Shown here piece by piece: positions 11,371 through 22,180 of a DNA stretch of 64,000 bases. The position numbers and the translations under genes were made by a program. Source of the stretch: Enchytraeus crypticus (Eukaryota; Annelida; Clitellata; Enchytraeida; Enchytraeidae); contig CAJHZI010000743.1 of the NCBI GenBank assembly GCA_905160935.1, positions 1,131,001 to 1,195,000 on the forward strand. Direction: 5' to 3'. Within the stretch, counting starts at the first letter, position 1, and every line of letters starts with the position of its first letter. The notes beneath the pieces are model-generated. The model had not been told where the DNA came from, searched no databases, and worked only from the letters and a program-made list of their open reading frames with translations.

Positions 11371-11605
11371 ACCAATCGCAAACTACACATGTCGTAAGAA
11401 GCAGTTGAGCAAGAAATGAGTGAAAGAAAGGGAAACCACATCGGAAACCATTTAATACCTATATTATAGGCTACACTTAAGTGGGAATAAACTACAATTT
11501 ATGGTGAAGGTTGTGATCGATGGAAAACTCTTTATGGACGTGATATTGGAATGAGCTAGAATCCTGGATCTGCCACTGAGGATATTTAGAGAGATTGGGA
11601 CTTGA
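11371..11605 (+). mobile_element. family C copy
   Basis: Runs from accaatcgcaaactacacat and gtcgtaagaa, through aaaccacatcgga and tataggctac, to ctggatctgccactgagg and a GA end. Same order of blocks as 17120-17395. Confidence 0.65.
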
Positions 11606-12160
11606 GAGAAAAAGTTAGTTTAGCAGTATATCATAGAAAAGCAAGGGCTTATTCTAATTTCTAAATGTGCTAACTTGACAATTTGACGATTATTTTACTG
11701 TTGAACCATCATCAAGGTTTTAACTGTTAAAATTGTTTTTAAGGCATAAAATGCCCGAGGACAAAGTCTATCTTTAACTCTTACCCCAGTGTTTTAGAAT
11801 CACTTTAAGCATTATACTTTAACTTCAGTCTCATCTCTGCAACTGCCTGCTACTACACGAAGCTGTCACGTGTTTCTCATTTACAAGACTTTCGCATTCT
11901 TTACTGAAGGCGACATCGCTTTCTTCACGCCTTGTTCAACAGCTTCTTTAGCACCAGCTCAAACTCAGGGCGATATTTCTAATAAACGCATCTTATATTA
12001 TCGCTCAAAAACAAACGTTGAGCTATGTAAATGGAAAGCTATTTAATCAGGAATGAAAGTAATATTATTAAAGGAAGTAAACAAACTCAAGTAAATATAA
12101 TATCAACACTAATAATGTGCTATTTGGTTAGCTTTAACAGGTTAAGTAGACAATATCCGG
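11606..12160. other. unassigned
   Basis: No recognised repeat or gene. Confidence 0.35.
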
Positions 12161-12162
12161 TT

Positions 12163-12290
12163 TGATGGCCCAGTAGATAGTACTTTTGCTGATAAGCATT
12201 AGACCATCCGACTCGGTTCGAAACTCAGCTGAACCGACTCTGACAGAATCTCTTCTTGTTCAAGTGAAAGCTTAGTTTAGCTTTATACGC
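12163..12290 (+). mobile_element. divergent tRNA-derived SINE
   Basis: The A-box-like tggcccagtagatag and the B-box-like cggttcgaaactc are about 50 bases apart. The following gaatctcttcttgttcaagt and agcttagtttagctttata fit a decayed SINE-1-type body and tail. Confidence 0.5.
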
Positions 12291-13559
12291 TTTTTATTGA
12301 TAGGTTAAGTTAGTGTTTCTAGCATTCTGTTATACTCTATTTTCTTATTTTTCGACTAAGAGCTTTTGGTAAAACTATTTAAATTCGGCTGACGTGTGAT
12401 GTAGTCACATTTACACACATAAACTGTGAGACCGCGCGCCTAGTGAAGCCTCAGGGATCTAAAGTAAGAAGTTTTACACATCGAATTCTTGATTAAACTT
12501 GACTACTTTGAGAGGATAATGCGCGTATAATGCGACGCTTTAATTATTTTCATCTAAATGCACGACAAATATGACAACGAATACACTGTTTTAATACGCG
12601 ACAAATATGATAACGAATACGATATAAACCATTCGATAAAAAGAGACAACTTGATCGAACGTATCAGGTTTTCGCTCGGCACAATTCACTTAGGCCTAGG
12701 TTCAAAATTCAATTCTCAATCGTTCCACAAAAAATTGTCAATATCATGGTCTGTGGTACCTAGAGATGGATAATATATTTGAAGCCCGCAGGCTGACAGC
12801 AGCTAATTGACGTTATGCGTGGTAAAGATATTATTCATAATAAAGTGAAAAACAGACAAAATATTTGTGAAGCCGTCTCGAATATCGTCGAACGGTCTCG
12901 ATCATTACATTGACAATAGTTTACCCGATTTAATTTTAAAAATACTATGCATGCTTAGAAACAAACTATTCTAGTTAGAAAGCGCGAGTATGAATGAATT
13001 TGATGCAAATAGGAACACTGCTGAATTTTACGCAGATTTCCTCTTCAGTTCAAGCTTCACTCTCTAGAGTTTTAATGGTAGCACTGCTGATATTACAATG
13101 AACTATAATAGGATATCAATTATTTAACAAACTTTGTTGGTTAATTAATTTAACAAACCAATTAAAACTAATATAACAAAATAAGAGTATGTAAAAAAAT
13201 TTTTATATAATATTTAAACAGGTGCAACTCTCACTAAACAGCATATACTTGTAAAGCCTATTTCTCAGAAAAAGTCCTAGTAGAATCTCTGTAGTAACAG
13301 CAACAAGGGTATTGAAGTTCATTAATTTAGTTACCTATTGTGAACACACTCCATTGGCAATATTCTCTTCAAACGTTCCTGAATCAATTAAAATTCAGGA
13401 AAAGTCAAATATACACAACATATAATGATAAAAGGACTTAATAATATTAGGCCTACTATTATTACTACATTATATCCCGAGCTCACAGAATTTAATACAT
13501 AATATTATAGCGTATTATTCGCTTTAGATAAACATATACAATTAAAAAATTAAATAAGT
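12291..13559. other. mostly unassigned; short tandem duplication
   Basis: At 12560-12625 a 39-bp unit (cgacaaatatgacaacgaat...) occurs twice in frame within an unrecognised 71-codon frame. No homology recognised, so I do not call it a gene. Confidence 0.4.
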
Positions 13560-13815
13560 AAATAATATGCACTTTAGTGAAATGATAAATTACGTTGATA
13601 TCTATCACTTTAAATTCCACATGCTAAAACCGTTAGGTAATTTATTCCATTTCTCGTGTAACCAGTCCAGTGAATGTCCGAGATTTTGCTCTTAGGTAAG
13701 CTCGGCCGAGAATCTAGCACAGGAGAGGTCAATTCACCTTAGCATCTGTCATTTTAATTTAATGATATTACCTGACGCCTATAAGGACTGTGATATTGAG
13801 ACATTGTAAGTCTAT
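13560..13815 (+). repeat. family E dispersed repeat, copy 1
   Basis: Shares an ordered series of blocks with 44270-44510: tagtgaaatgat, ttgatatctatc, aaaccgttaggtaatttatt, ccagtccagtgaatgtccga, gattttgctct and ttgagacattgtaa. No coding capacity. Strand is nominal. Confidence 0.75.
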
Positions 13816-14392
13816 ATTATCTGTTATTATTATGCAAATATAATTAAAACACTCAGCCTATGCACTTCCTTTATTAGTTATCGCCTTGATGCATTTCTCA
13901 TCAGACTGCTATGTTAACTGCCGTGTATCTGTGACATGATGATAATCATTCATTGTAAATCATGTAGTCGTCATTTACTGTAGTACTACTTAAATGACAG
14001 CGTTGTCCTGTCTATGGGAAATTGTTAGCACGTTTTTGCTGATTGATGGCCTTCCATTAACGATCAGGTGCTATTGTTTTCTGCCCCTGATCGAGTCCGG
14101 TATTATCCAGTTATCTCCGCTGCCGGAAATGAAGGATTGAGGCGTCAGATTTATTATGATTGAAAACAGAAGATTGAACGGTACGGTGCAGTTCTAGGAA
14201 TACCCGAATAGCGCCCTTTAGAAATCAATGCGGTTTTTCTGCTATTCTAAAATAAAATTGACTGTACAAAAACCGGTTTCTTATTAGCATAGCAGTGGCA
14301 CCATGTTCATACAATCGACAAAATTTGCATTCATAGAACATAGACATGTCTTCAGACAAGACGCAGACAAAAATCCTTAGTGTATCCAGGCT
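13816..14392. other. unassigned
   Basis: Slightly higher G+C near 14040-14130 (cctgatcgagtccggtatta). No exon recognised. Confidence 0.35.
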
Positions 14393-14635
14393 AGTAAAGA
14401 ATAGACTTACCGTAAAATGCACGTGTCGTACGACACGACTAGACAGAAACGGAGAAAGGCAATAGGAAGCCATCTCATAAGTCATATTTCTCAAGCTAAA
14501 GGCTGCAATAAAGTTTGGTAAAGACTTATACATTTGTTTGTAAATGTGCTACAATCAACTTGTTAGTTGTCGAAGTGCTATTGCTGAGTGTGAAATTGAA
14601 CTTTGAGTAGTAATATATACTTGAGACTAGTCTTT
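14393..14635 (+). mobile_element. family C copy, 3' truncated or decayed
   Basis: agtaaagaatagacttaccg, gcacgtgtcgtacgacacga and ggcaataggaagccatctca match the first half of family C. The second half is diverged. Confidence 0.6.
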
Positions 14636-14819
14636 TAAGTAAAAACAGTTAGTAGAACTTATAATACATTAAAATTGCTTACACGTCGAAAAAAGGATTT
14701 AACAAAAATTTGCATGTAAAGATTGGATTACGTTGAATATAAAATTTAAATTTTATTTCAGTTATATTTAAATTTAAATAAGAAATTCTTCTCTCATAAA
14801 CTTTTTTCAATTTGTTTTA

Positions 14820-14955
14820 GAAAATTGTGAAGCAATTTCTTGAGCCTACAGGCTTTCACCAACCGAATGCCCTTCCCAACGTTGTTTGGATTTTAGTGCC
14901 TTGTCGCCTCTTACGACACGTCCAGTCCGCGGTTGGGTTATTCTTCTACAATTCT
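14820..14955 (-). mobile_element. LINE-D/family C composite fragment
   Basis: gagcctacaggctttcaccaacc matches the LINE-D-linked block at about 31050. It is followed by gccttgtcgcctcttacgac, the family C signature block. Confidence 0.5.
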
Positions 14956-15361
14956 CCAACCCGGACACAACACGAGTAATATATCATTCATGAAAAATAA
15001 ATGATAAACTATTCGTCACGCCTTTCAAATGTTAAATCATTAATTCAAATCAAAATGCTTAAAGGAGTTAACATAAACTAGAGATTGAAATAGAAAACAT
15101 CGCCTTAAATACCTCACAGGCACAATTATAGGCAGCAAATATTATAAATAATTGTTGATAGCTTAGCTGTAACACAATTTCCCTCTTTAAGCTTCTCTGA
15201 ATAGCTTCTAAAGAACAATTGACTTTTCCATGAATTTATTTTTTAATTACCATGAACAAGTTAGCCCACAAGTTAGTGATGAGTTCTTAATTGGACTTCG
15301 TTAGACAGCTATTATAATATGAATGGGTGCATTCATCTATTGTAACTGGATCCATATATCT

Positions 15362-15370
15362 ATCTATATA

Positions 15371-15408
<38 letters not shown>

Positions 15409-15415
15409 GTATATA
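15362..15415. repeat. (TA)n microsatellite, left of SINE
   Basis: TA tract abutting the 3' end of the SINE-1 copy. The tract resumes at about 15549-15596 beyond the SINE. Confidence 0.95.
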
Positions 15416-15416
15416 T

Positions 15417-15548
15417 AAGAAGGTTAATGTCAGTTTCCTCACTCGAAAGCGATGTCAGTGACGGGCGAGCCCAGGATTTGAACCCCGCACCTATTTATCC
15501 GCGGTCGAATATCTTAGTATCTTACCGAATTCGCCACTTGCTCCAGCC
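15417..15548 (-). mobile_element. SINE-1 copy inside a (TA)n tract
   Basis: Core and B-box complement (aggatttgaaccccgcacc) well kept. It has a short duplication, cttagtatctta, and a short 3' tail. TA repeats lie on both sides. Confidence 0.9.
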
Positions 15549-15554
15549 ATATAT

Positions 15555-15594
<40 letters not shown>

Positions 15595-15596
15595 AG
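15549..15596. repeat. (TA)n microsatellite, right of SINE
   Basis: Continuation of the TA tract interrupted by the SINE. Confidence 0.9.
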
Positions 15597-15628
15597 ATAC
15601 ATTTACTTACAATATTTACATTACAGTT

Positions 15629-15660
15629 TAGATATTACTTGCTTAAACAAGTAATATCTA
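15629..15660. repeat. perfect hairpin, 13-bp arms
   Basis: tagatattacttg is followed after a 6-base loop (cttaaa) by its exact complement. Confidence 0.85.
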
Positions 15661-15907
15661 GTTTAATTAGAAAGAGATAAAATTTGCGAATTGAACTCGT
15701 TATTGACTAAGTGTTCTTACTTAGTCTCCGCTTATAGCACGCCCGGCTAACGTTCAGTCTGTTCTGAATTAACTCGGACACTTCATGAAGCAGCATACAA
15801 TACACGGAAGTAAGAATCTAGTAAACTCGTTTCTAGTAATAATCATGCAAAGAAGCTATGGACTTGATTAATAAGTCCATCACGCAGTCTTCAATTAGCT
15901 CGGGACA

Positions 15908-16460
15908 CATGGCTACCACGCAAGGATTAGCTCCGTTATACGTCATTAGAGGAGGAGGAGGAGGAGGAGGTCTCGAATGAAACATCAATCATTTACCCGA
16001 TAACAGTCCACTAACTTAACATGATAGAGGCTAGAAATAGACAACCCGATAACAGTCCACTACCACGGCTAGTCTAGTCCACGGCTAGTCTAGTCACACT
16101 AACTTAACATGATAGAGGCTAGAAATAGACAACCCGATAACAGTCCACTACCACGGCTAGTCTAGTCCACGGCTAGTCTAGTCCATGGCTACCACGCAAG
16201 GATTAGCTCCGTTATACGTTATTAGAGGAGGAGGTCTCGAATGAAACACCAATCATTTACCCGATAACAGTCCACTAACTTAACATGATAGAGGCTAGAA
16301 ATAGACAACCCGATAACAGTCCACTAACTTAACGTGATAGAGGCTAGAAATAGACAATCCGATAACAGCCACTAATTTAACATGGTCGAGGCTAGAAATA
16401 GACAACCCGATAACAGTCCACTAATTTAACATGATAGAGGCTAGAAATAGACAACTCGAA
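15908..16460. repeat. higher-order tandem repeat with 49-bp units
   Basis: The basic 49-bp unit starts acccgataacagtccactaa and ends gaggctagaaatagaca. A larger block beginning catggctaccacgcaaggat recurs at an offset of 276 bp (15908 and 16184). It differs in a GAG triplet run (7 versus 3) and in a 16-bp cacggctagtctagtc duplication present only in the first block. Confidence 0.92.
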
Positions 16461-16950
16461 ATTGTGTGATGAATAATAGTATTATACGATTATGCTATAC
16501 AATTAATAATGGAATACGAAAATAATTTGTATTTAATGCACAAATGTTATCTAATTTAATTTAATTGTACTAGTCTATACAAGGCGGTACGAAATACATT
16601 GCAGCAATATTGCTACAGCATTCGTTGATAAGCAATAGGCCAAAAATACTATACAATACTAGTATAGTTTACTTAAAGGAATATATACAATACAACTTTT
16701 CTCGAATATTTTAACTACTTTATCTATGGATTGTTAACCGATTTCTTTATTTTTTACAACTTATAAATTCATTTTACATGTTGAAAATGCTCCCAGTTTT
16801 CAGTCAAACTTAGTCACCAAAATGTTATAATTTAGTTGCAATTTGACTATCCAAACGATATCTCAATATATGATAAGGTTTAGGAATTAGAACTGTATTT
16901 CCATGGATTGGTGTGGAGTAAAGTTTCTCCTTTGCCAATGATAAAAAAGT
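16461..16950. other. unassigned AT-rich sequence
   Basis: Nothing recognised. Confidence 0.35.
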
Positions 16951-17086
16951 AAAAAAAGCTAAAGCTAAGGTCAACGTCAGTTTCCTCACTCGAAAGCGAT
17001 GTCAGTGACGGGCAAGCCCAGGATTTGAACTCGCACCTACTGATCCGCGGTCGAGTAACTTACCGACTTCGCCACTGGCTCCAGCC
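16951..17086 (-). mobile_element. SINE-1 copy, near consensus
   Basis: Full head, B box, core and a tail of aaaaaaagctaaagctaagg (minus-strand 3' end). The repeated aaagcta in the tail is the variable part of SINE-1 copies. Confidence 0.93.
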
Positions 17087-17119
17087 AAGCGTTAGACACA
17101 TGATTTTGACGTGTTGTGT

Positions 17120-17395
17120 CAGGGACGCTGAAGAATAGACCAATCGTAAACTGCACGTGTAGTACGTGGCGAATGAGGAAGAACTGAGAGAGGTAACAGG
17201 AAACCACATCAGAAGCTATATGTATAATATTCCAAAGCTATAGGCTATATTAAGGTTTTGATAAAGCATAGATATTTGTCAAGGAATTTACTCATTGATC
17301 GAATGAGTGCTCATTATGAAGCGTGAACAGCAGTGAGTAGGAATATGTACCATGGACTTGCCACTTGGTAGAACACTATAGAGAAACAAATGATT
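17120..17395 (+). mobile_element. family C reference copy
   Basis: Blocks in order: gacgctgaagaatagacca, aactgcacgtgtagtacgtg, gaaccacatcagaagc-type (aggaaaccacatcagaagct), caaagctataggctatatta, gcttagattt-type spacer, tgtaccatggacttgccact and tggtagaacactatagagaa. No coding potential. The 3' end resembles the LINE-A 3' end, so it may be a SINE using that LINE. Confidence 0.75.
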
Positions 17396-17660
17396 ATACT
17401 GCTTTATTTTTGGGAAGTATAATAATTTTCAGAAATAATATAATTATTTGTGATTTTAAACTGAAGAAAGTGTTTTATCCTCACAAATTCTAACACAATT
17501 TGATTTCTCAATTACTCTGATAGTTACAGACGGCGAGACTCTTCATTCGAGTAAACATATGCCTAGTGTCAGTTTCTGTAAAAAATGAGGCTGTTAGAAT
17601 TAATCTGAAACGAACCAAGGACTTCCGGTTTTAGCAATATATATTTCTATAAGAAACATC

Positions 17661-17775
17661 ACCAGTGGCCATGTATGTAAGATATTCGACAGCGGATCAG
17701 TATGTACGTGGTTGAAATCCTGGGCTGCCCGTCACTGACATCACTTTCGAGTGAGGAAACTTTCGTTAACATTAG
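17661..17775 (+). mobile_element. SINE-1 copy (plus strand)
   Basis: cagcggatcagtatgtacgt, ggttgaaatcctgggctgcc and catcactttcgagtgaggaa follow the consensus. The 5' head is truncated and the tail is short. One of only two clear plus-strand copies. Confidence 0.88.
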
Positions 17776-18300
17776 ATTTTTTATTAGCTAGGCTACGCAG
17801 CAAGGGGAGGGGCTCTGCGATATACCAGGTTTAAAAAATCCAATCTAGTTTCTTTGACAGACATCTCGTAGCAGAACTCATTGCACGCAATGTTGATTCG
17901 TCAGACGGACCGCAAACAGGATTAGTAATATCATTGCCTCTCAGTCATCTGCTTTCTAGTGAAACGAAAAACCATCGACCGTCACATTTTTATTAACAGT
18001 TTCAGTCAAACGGAAGACAAGTGAGTAATTCAATTACCCCAATATAGCCAACTGTCAACATTTCTTTGCCTCAGCAGCGATCACTGGAATCATTAACAGC
18101 TTAAACTCGATGTTGTTCGTGTTATAGATGCTCCTAAAATAATGGCACAGTGGAATAGTACAACACAATACAATGAATGTTTACTGCAAGCTGCTTTACC
18201 AGAAAGTTACGTCTCATAAGTAATAATCAATTGCTGGCATTTCAAAATAGAGTATTCGTCGAGAAGAAACCGAGAATCATAAACAGTGCAGTAGGCCTAC
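17776..18300. other. unassigned
   Basis: No gene or repeat recognised. Confidence 0.35.
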
Positions 18301-18307
18301 ATCTTTT

Positions 18308-18615
18308 GATCACAGTGTAGTCTATCATAGTCAATCCGTCATAATAACAATAAAAAAGTTTAACGTCCGTTTCCTAATACAGGGATGATGTCAGGGAAGT
18401 CAATCATACGATTATCGTGGATATCGATTATTATGGTTTAGTTTATCATAGTCAGTCCATCGTATGATTTTAGTTTATTTTATCATAGTTAGTTTACAAT
18501 ATGATCATAGTTTAGTCTATCGTAGTCAGTCAATCGAACGATCATAGTCTAGTCCATCATAGTTAGTTCATCGTATGATCATTGTGTAGTCTTTCATAGT
18601 CAGTCATAGTCAGAA
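18308..18615. repeat. tandem repeat of about 37 bp, interrupted by SINE-2
   Basis: Units around gatcatagtttagtctatca plus tagtcagtcaatcg-type ends, about six degenerate copies. The first unit (18308-18340) is separated from the rest by a SINE-2 copy. Confidence 0.85.
18341..18404 (-). mobile_element. SINE-2 copy
   Basis: ataataacaataaaaaag tail followed by tttaacgtccgtttcctaat and gggatgatgtcaggga. Lies inside the 37-bp tandem repeat. Confidence 0.8.
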
Positions 18616-19510
18616 ATTTATCAAATCTTGAAAGTAATTAAATATTAAAATGCGTTACAAATTGAATACTAATGACTAATTTCCTTCAGCATTTTTACGT
18701 AGAGTTTTTAATTAAGTAATATTTTTTCTACTAATTTAAATCAAGTAATCTCAGTAACATTACATATCACAAATCCTAGATTAATATTCCACTCTTGCAA
18801 TGTTACTTTCCAAACCTTAAACAAACCAAACCTTTACTTCTTATGAAGATATCTTATCAGTAATATAGACTCTTTGCAACTGCATCGCTCTGCACCGGTT
18901 CAACTCCAGTTCATACTCTGTAGACTGCATTCGGTCAAGCATCGCTAACAAAGCGAATCTCTTTGAAACTATGTTCAATTACAAATCTGATTTATGGAAT
19001 AATAATGAAACTGTTGAATGGAGCTTTTTCGCTAAATCTCGAACCTGTAGCAATTCATAGTTCGTCGTCATAAGTCATAAGGAAAATTATTTGAAGAACT
19101 AAACGCTTATGAAGTTGATAAACTAATTATCACTTACTGAAGTCGATAAACTAGTTACCACTTACTGAAACTGAGGTACTGAAATTGCTACACTAACTGA
19201 GTTCTTAATCCTATCTCAAATTTCTCATAAGCTTCGTTCTTCTGATGCCAATCTGCTCAAAATTTCAAATATTTTCGACGCTTTAGATAGACGCTCATTT
19301 TCTCTTTTCAGCTCCTACTGTTTTGACCTCCCTACTTCTTGATCTTTATTCATGTTCTACTATTTCCAATTTCTGAAGTAGGCTGAAAACACATCCCTTC
19401 ACGCTAGAGATATATATAATCTTGCAGGACTGTTTTTATTATAAAGGGACCGGCACCGTTTTGAACCCATTTAAGATCTCTTTCTTTATCTTCGTCACAT
19501 GTTTTTAAAA
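18616..19510. other. mostly unassigned; 28-bp duplication
   Basis: At about 19108-19165 a 28-bp unit (tgaagttgataaactaatta...) occurs twice with a third partial. No gene seen. Confidence 0.4.
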
Positions 19511-19640
19511 TGGTTTGGGTGAATCGATTTGTAGCGACGTATGATGGGTTGACGAACCTGACATCATCCCTGCATGAGGAAACTGATGTTAAACTTATAT
19601 TTTTGTTATTATTATTGTTTATTTTTAATTATTATTTCAA
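19511..19640 (+). mobile_element. SINE-2 copy (plus strand) with (TTA)n tail
   Basis: gggtgaatcgatttgtagcg, cctgacatcatccctgcatg and aggaaactgatgttaaac, followed by a ttattattattg tail. Matches the copy at 56.6 kb in opposite orientation. The 60-codon frame across it is not a gene. Confidence 0.8.
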
Positions 19641-19753
19641 AAGTATTAGCTTTCATTTAATTGAAATTATTTGTTCAAAATTGGGAATTTAGTCATGCAA
19701 GTTTTCGACGTAAAATTGTTGTGATTCGTAAGTAAACAACAATAAGAAGAAGT

Positions 19754-19893
19754 GGCTGGAGTCAGTGGCGAAGTCGGTAAGATACTCGACCGCGGATCAG
19801 CTGATGCGGGTTCAAATCCTGGGCTCGCCAGTCACTGACATCGCTTTCGAGTGAGGAAACTGACGCTAACCTTAGCTTTACCAGCTTTGCTTT
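19754..19893 (+). mobile_element. SINE-1 reference copy with A and B boxes
   Basis: The A box tggcgaagtcgg (19766-19777) fits the pol III consensus TRGCNNAGYNGG. The B box ggttcaaatcc (19809-19819) fits GGTTCRANNCC. The acceptor-stem remnant gagtc/ggctc surrounds them. Then comes the core gtcactgacatcgctttcga, gtgaggaaactgacgctaac, and the tail cttagctttaccagcttt. About 140 bp. Parent tRNA not assigned. Confidence 0.93.
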
Positions 19894-20294
19894 AAACAGT
19901 TTCTACATTACACCTGGCATCACTGGTAAATTCACTATAGATCGAACTTCTCCGTCTGTCTCCGTAATTTGCTCAATGATAAAAATTAAAGATTGACCTT
20001 ACTGTTTTATTATTTAGATCATCGACTTAATAAAAAAAGAGAAAAGAACTAAGAGATAAGAAACTTAAAAAATAAAAATGAGCGTCGATATATACTCCTT
20101 TACATGTACAGTCATTTTTCCTTTAAATTTACTAGTCTGAATTTTTTGCTAGACTGCAGCGGCCTACTTCTCTCTAGTTTGTTTTTGTCAAACGGCAGAA
20201 CCAAGGCACATATTTCAGCGCACACACTTGTGTACTAAAATTATTTGAGGTGACACAAATTTAATTTCTCTTATTCTTTTGTTTTGTAACTTAA

Positions 20295-20412
<118 letters not shown>

Positions 20413-21854
20413 AGTCTTTACTACGCAACACCGCATATAAATTTGGTATATTCAACAATCATATAGCAGGGCACAACACAGGATTGACTAGAATTAGGTC
20501 AGCAACAAGGATATCAACCAGAAGTATTAGTAATGCTCTATTAAAAAAATAGATGTTTTTAATCTGCGTTGAGATGATGAAGAAGATATAAATACCACAG
20601 TCTTAACTTAAAGCTGGCCATCGTCGAAGATTTATTCTCCTTTATACAGCGGTCTGAAACGTTTGCACGAGCGACAAAGTGAGCATTTACAGATAAGCAC
20701 ACTCAAGCACCTGTATTAGCGTTGGGTTAGTGGCAATTCAGCAGCATTAGGAACCGATCTTTTGTAGAGAGAATTGCTATTCCGAAGCTGTTAATGGATC
20801 GATTACAAAAGCTTATTTGTGGCTAAAAGCTTTAATTGTGCTAAAACGGTCTCAGTTTGATTTATTTACAGCCATTTTATATTGATTTGGAATGAGAAGC
20901 TGAAAAGAAGAGGAAATAACCTTTATCATGAAGTAAATTGGCTAACTAACGCAAAAAATTTCCCTAAAGGCAGATCTGTTTTCGGAATCGGATGCAGAAA
21001 GATTTCTTGCTGAATGTAAATTTACCGCTTCAGACATTTGTAGTTTATAACGATTACTCACTCATGTTCAGTCTCAAATGAAATTACATTTTTCTTACAA
21101 ATAAAATATTATGTTTCGGCAGCATATCGCCATTATATAACGGCACACTGGGTCAGGAAGCACAGGTGCTTGTTTAAGGCCTTGGTAAAGTTATATAACC
21201 CTGGTAAAGTTATTTGAACTTATTTGTATCAACTGACGGGAGCGATATAGCCTGCTGTCAGGCAGCTATGAAGTTAATTGTTTTGCAGTCTTGAGGGTCC
21301 ACGAATTCTTCACGCAATGACTTGCTAATCGTTCTTTTCAGCCTAATTATCACGCTGCGGATCAGTAACTTTCCTCCATTCAATTTCCTATTCAGTTTTC
21401 TTCCTTACAGCCATCACTTTTCCCTGAAGAGGTTCATATGACGCCGAAGATCAACTTTATCTGTCTTTACCAGAAGATTTAAAAATGTGAATAAATCGTA
21501 AATTTTTCTTCCATTGGCACTTTTCCTTGAACTATTACTTGGGTTCTGAATGTACACGACTTCATGATTTGATTCTAGGAATTCTCATTACTTTATTAAA
21601 TGAATTCACACGACCTAATGACCTCATAAAAGGAATTATCACGACTTAATGACTGCGCTGAATGGATTTAAAATGACTTCAAGAATTCATTCAGTGAATT
21701 CACAGGATTCAATGGAACAATTACTAACCATTTACACTTTGACAGAATATTTCAAGCTGCAATTGTGCATGTATTAAGTGGGTATTTACCTGTTGTATTA
21801 TGAAAAGATAAGACGTTTCAATATTTCTCACTTTATAAAACATAAAATATACAT
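20413..21854. other. unassigned; degenerate repeat near 21.6 kb
   Basis: At 21560-21715, loosely repeated blocks (atgaattcacacgacctaat, gaattatcacgacttaatga) of 40-50 bp suggest a decayed minisatellite. The remainder shows nothing. Confidence 0.4.
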
Positions 21855-21857
21855 TAA

Positions 21858-21945
21858 TATTATTGTTATTATTATTTTTAATGCTGTTATTGTTATTATT
21901 GTTATTATTATTATTATTAATTTATTATTATTATTATTATTATTA
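21858..21945. repeat. (TTA)n-rich microsatellite
   Basis: Interrupted TTA/GTT triplets. No flanking retroelement body recognised. Confidence 0.9.
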
Positions 21946-22154
21946 AGAAATATGCTAATGTAATAAAATTTAAAAACTGTGACATTCACTTTTTTCCATC
22001 GATGATTGTCTATTAATAAGGGTTATTAACAAATACAAATGACAAACTAGGTCAGTAATAGGCAATATATGATGAAGAAAATAGTATTTTCATGAAGTTT
22101 ACGCGATAAATTTCCTCATGTTTGCTTATCCCAGACAAATTTGCACACGTCGTG

Positions 22155-22180
22155 TTGCGCATGCGCAATGAGGTCACGTG
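22155..22180. promoter_or_regulatory. NRF1-type palindrome plus E-box
   Basis: ttgcgcatgcgcaa (22155-22168) is a 14-bp perfect palindrome containing the NRF1 consensus (YGCGCAYGCGCR). The E-box cacgtg lies 6 bases further on at 22175-22180. Such CpG-containing sites stand out in this AT-rich window. Which promoter, if any, they serve is unknown. Confidence 0.4.

Noticed and set aside
12163-12290. A functional tRNA gene
   Set aside because: A- and B-box words are present, but there is no complete cloverleaf or terminator. It fits a decayed SINE better. The same applies to the SINE-1 heads and the 33.35-kb element.
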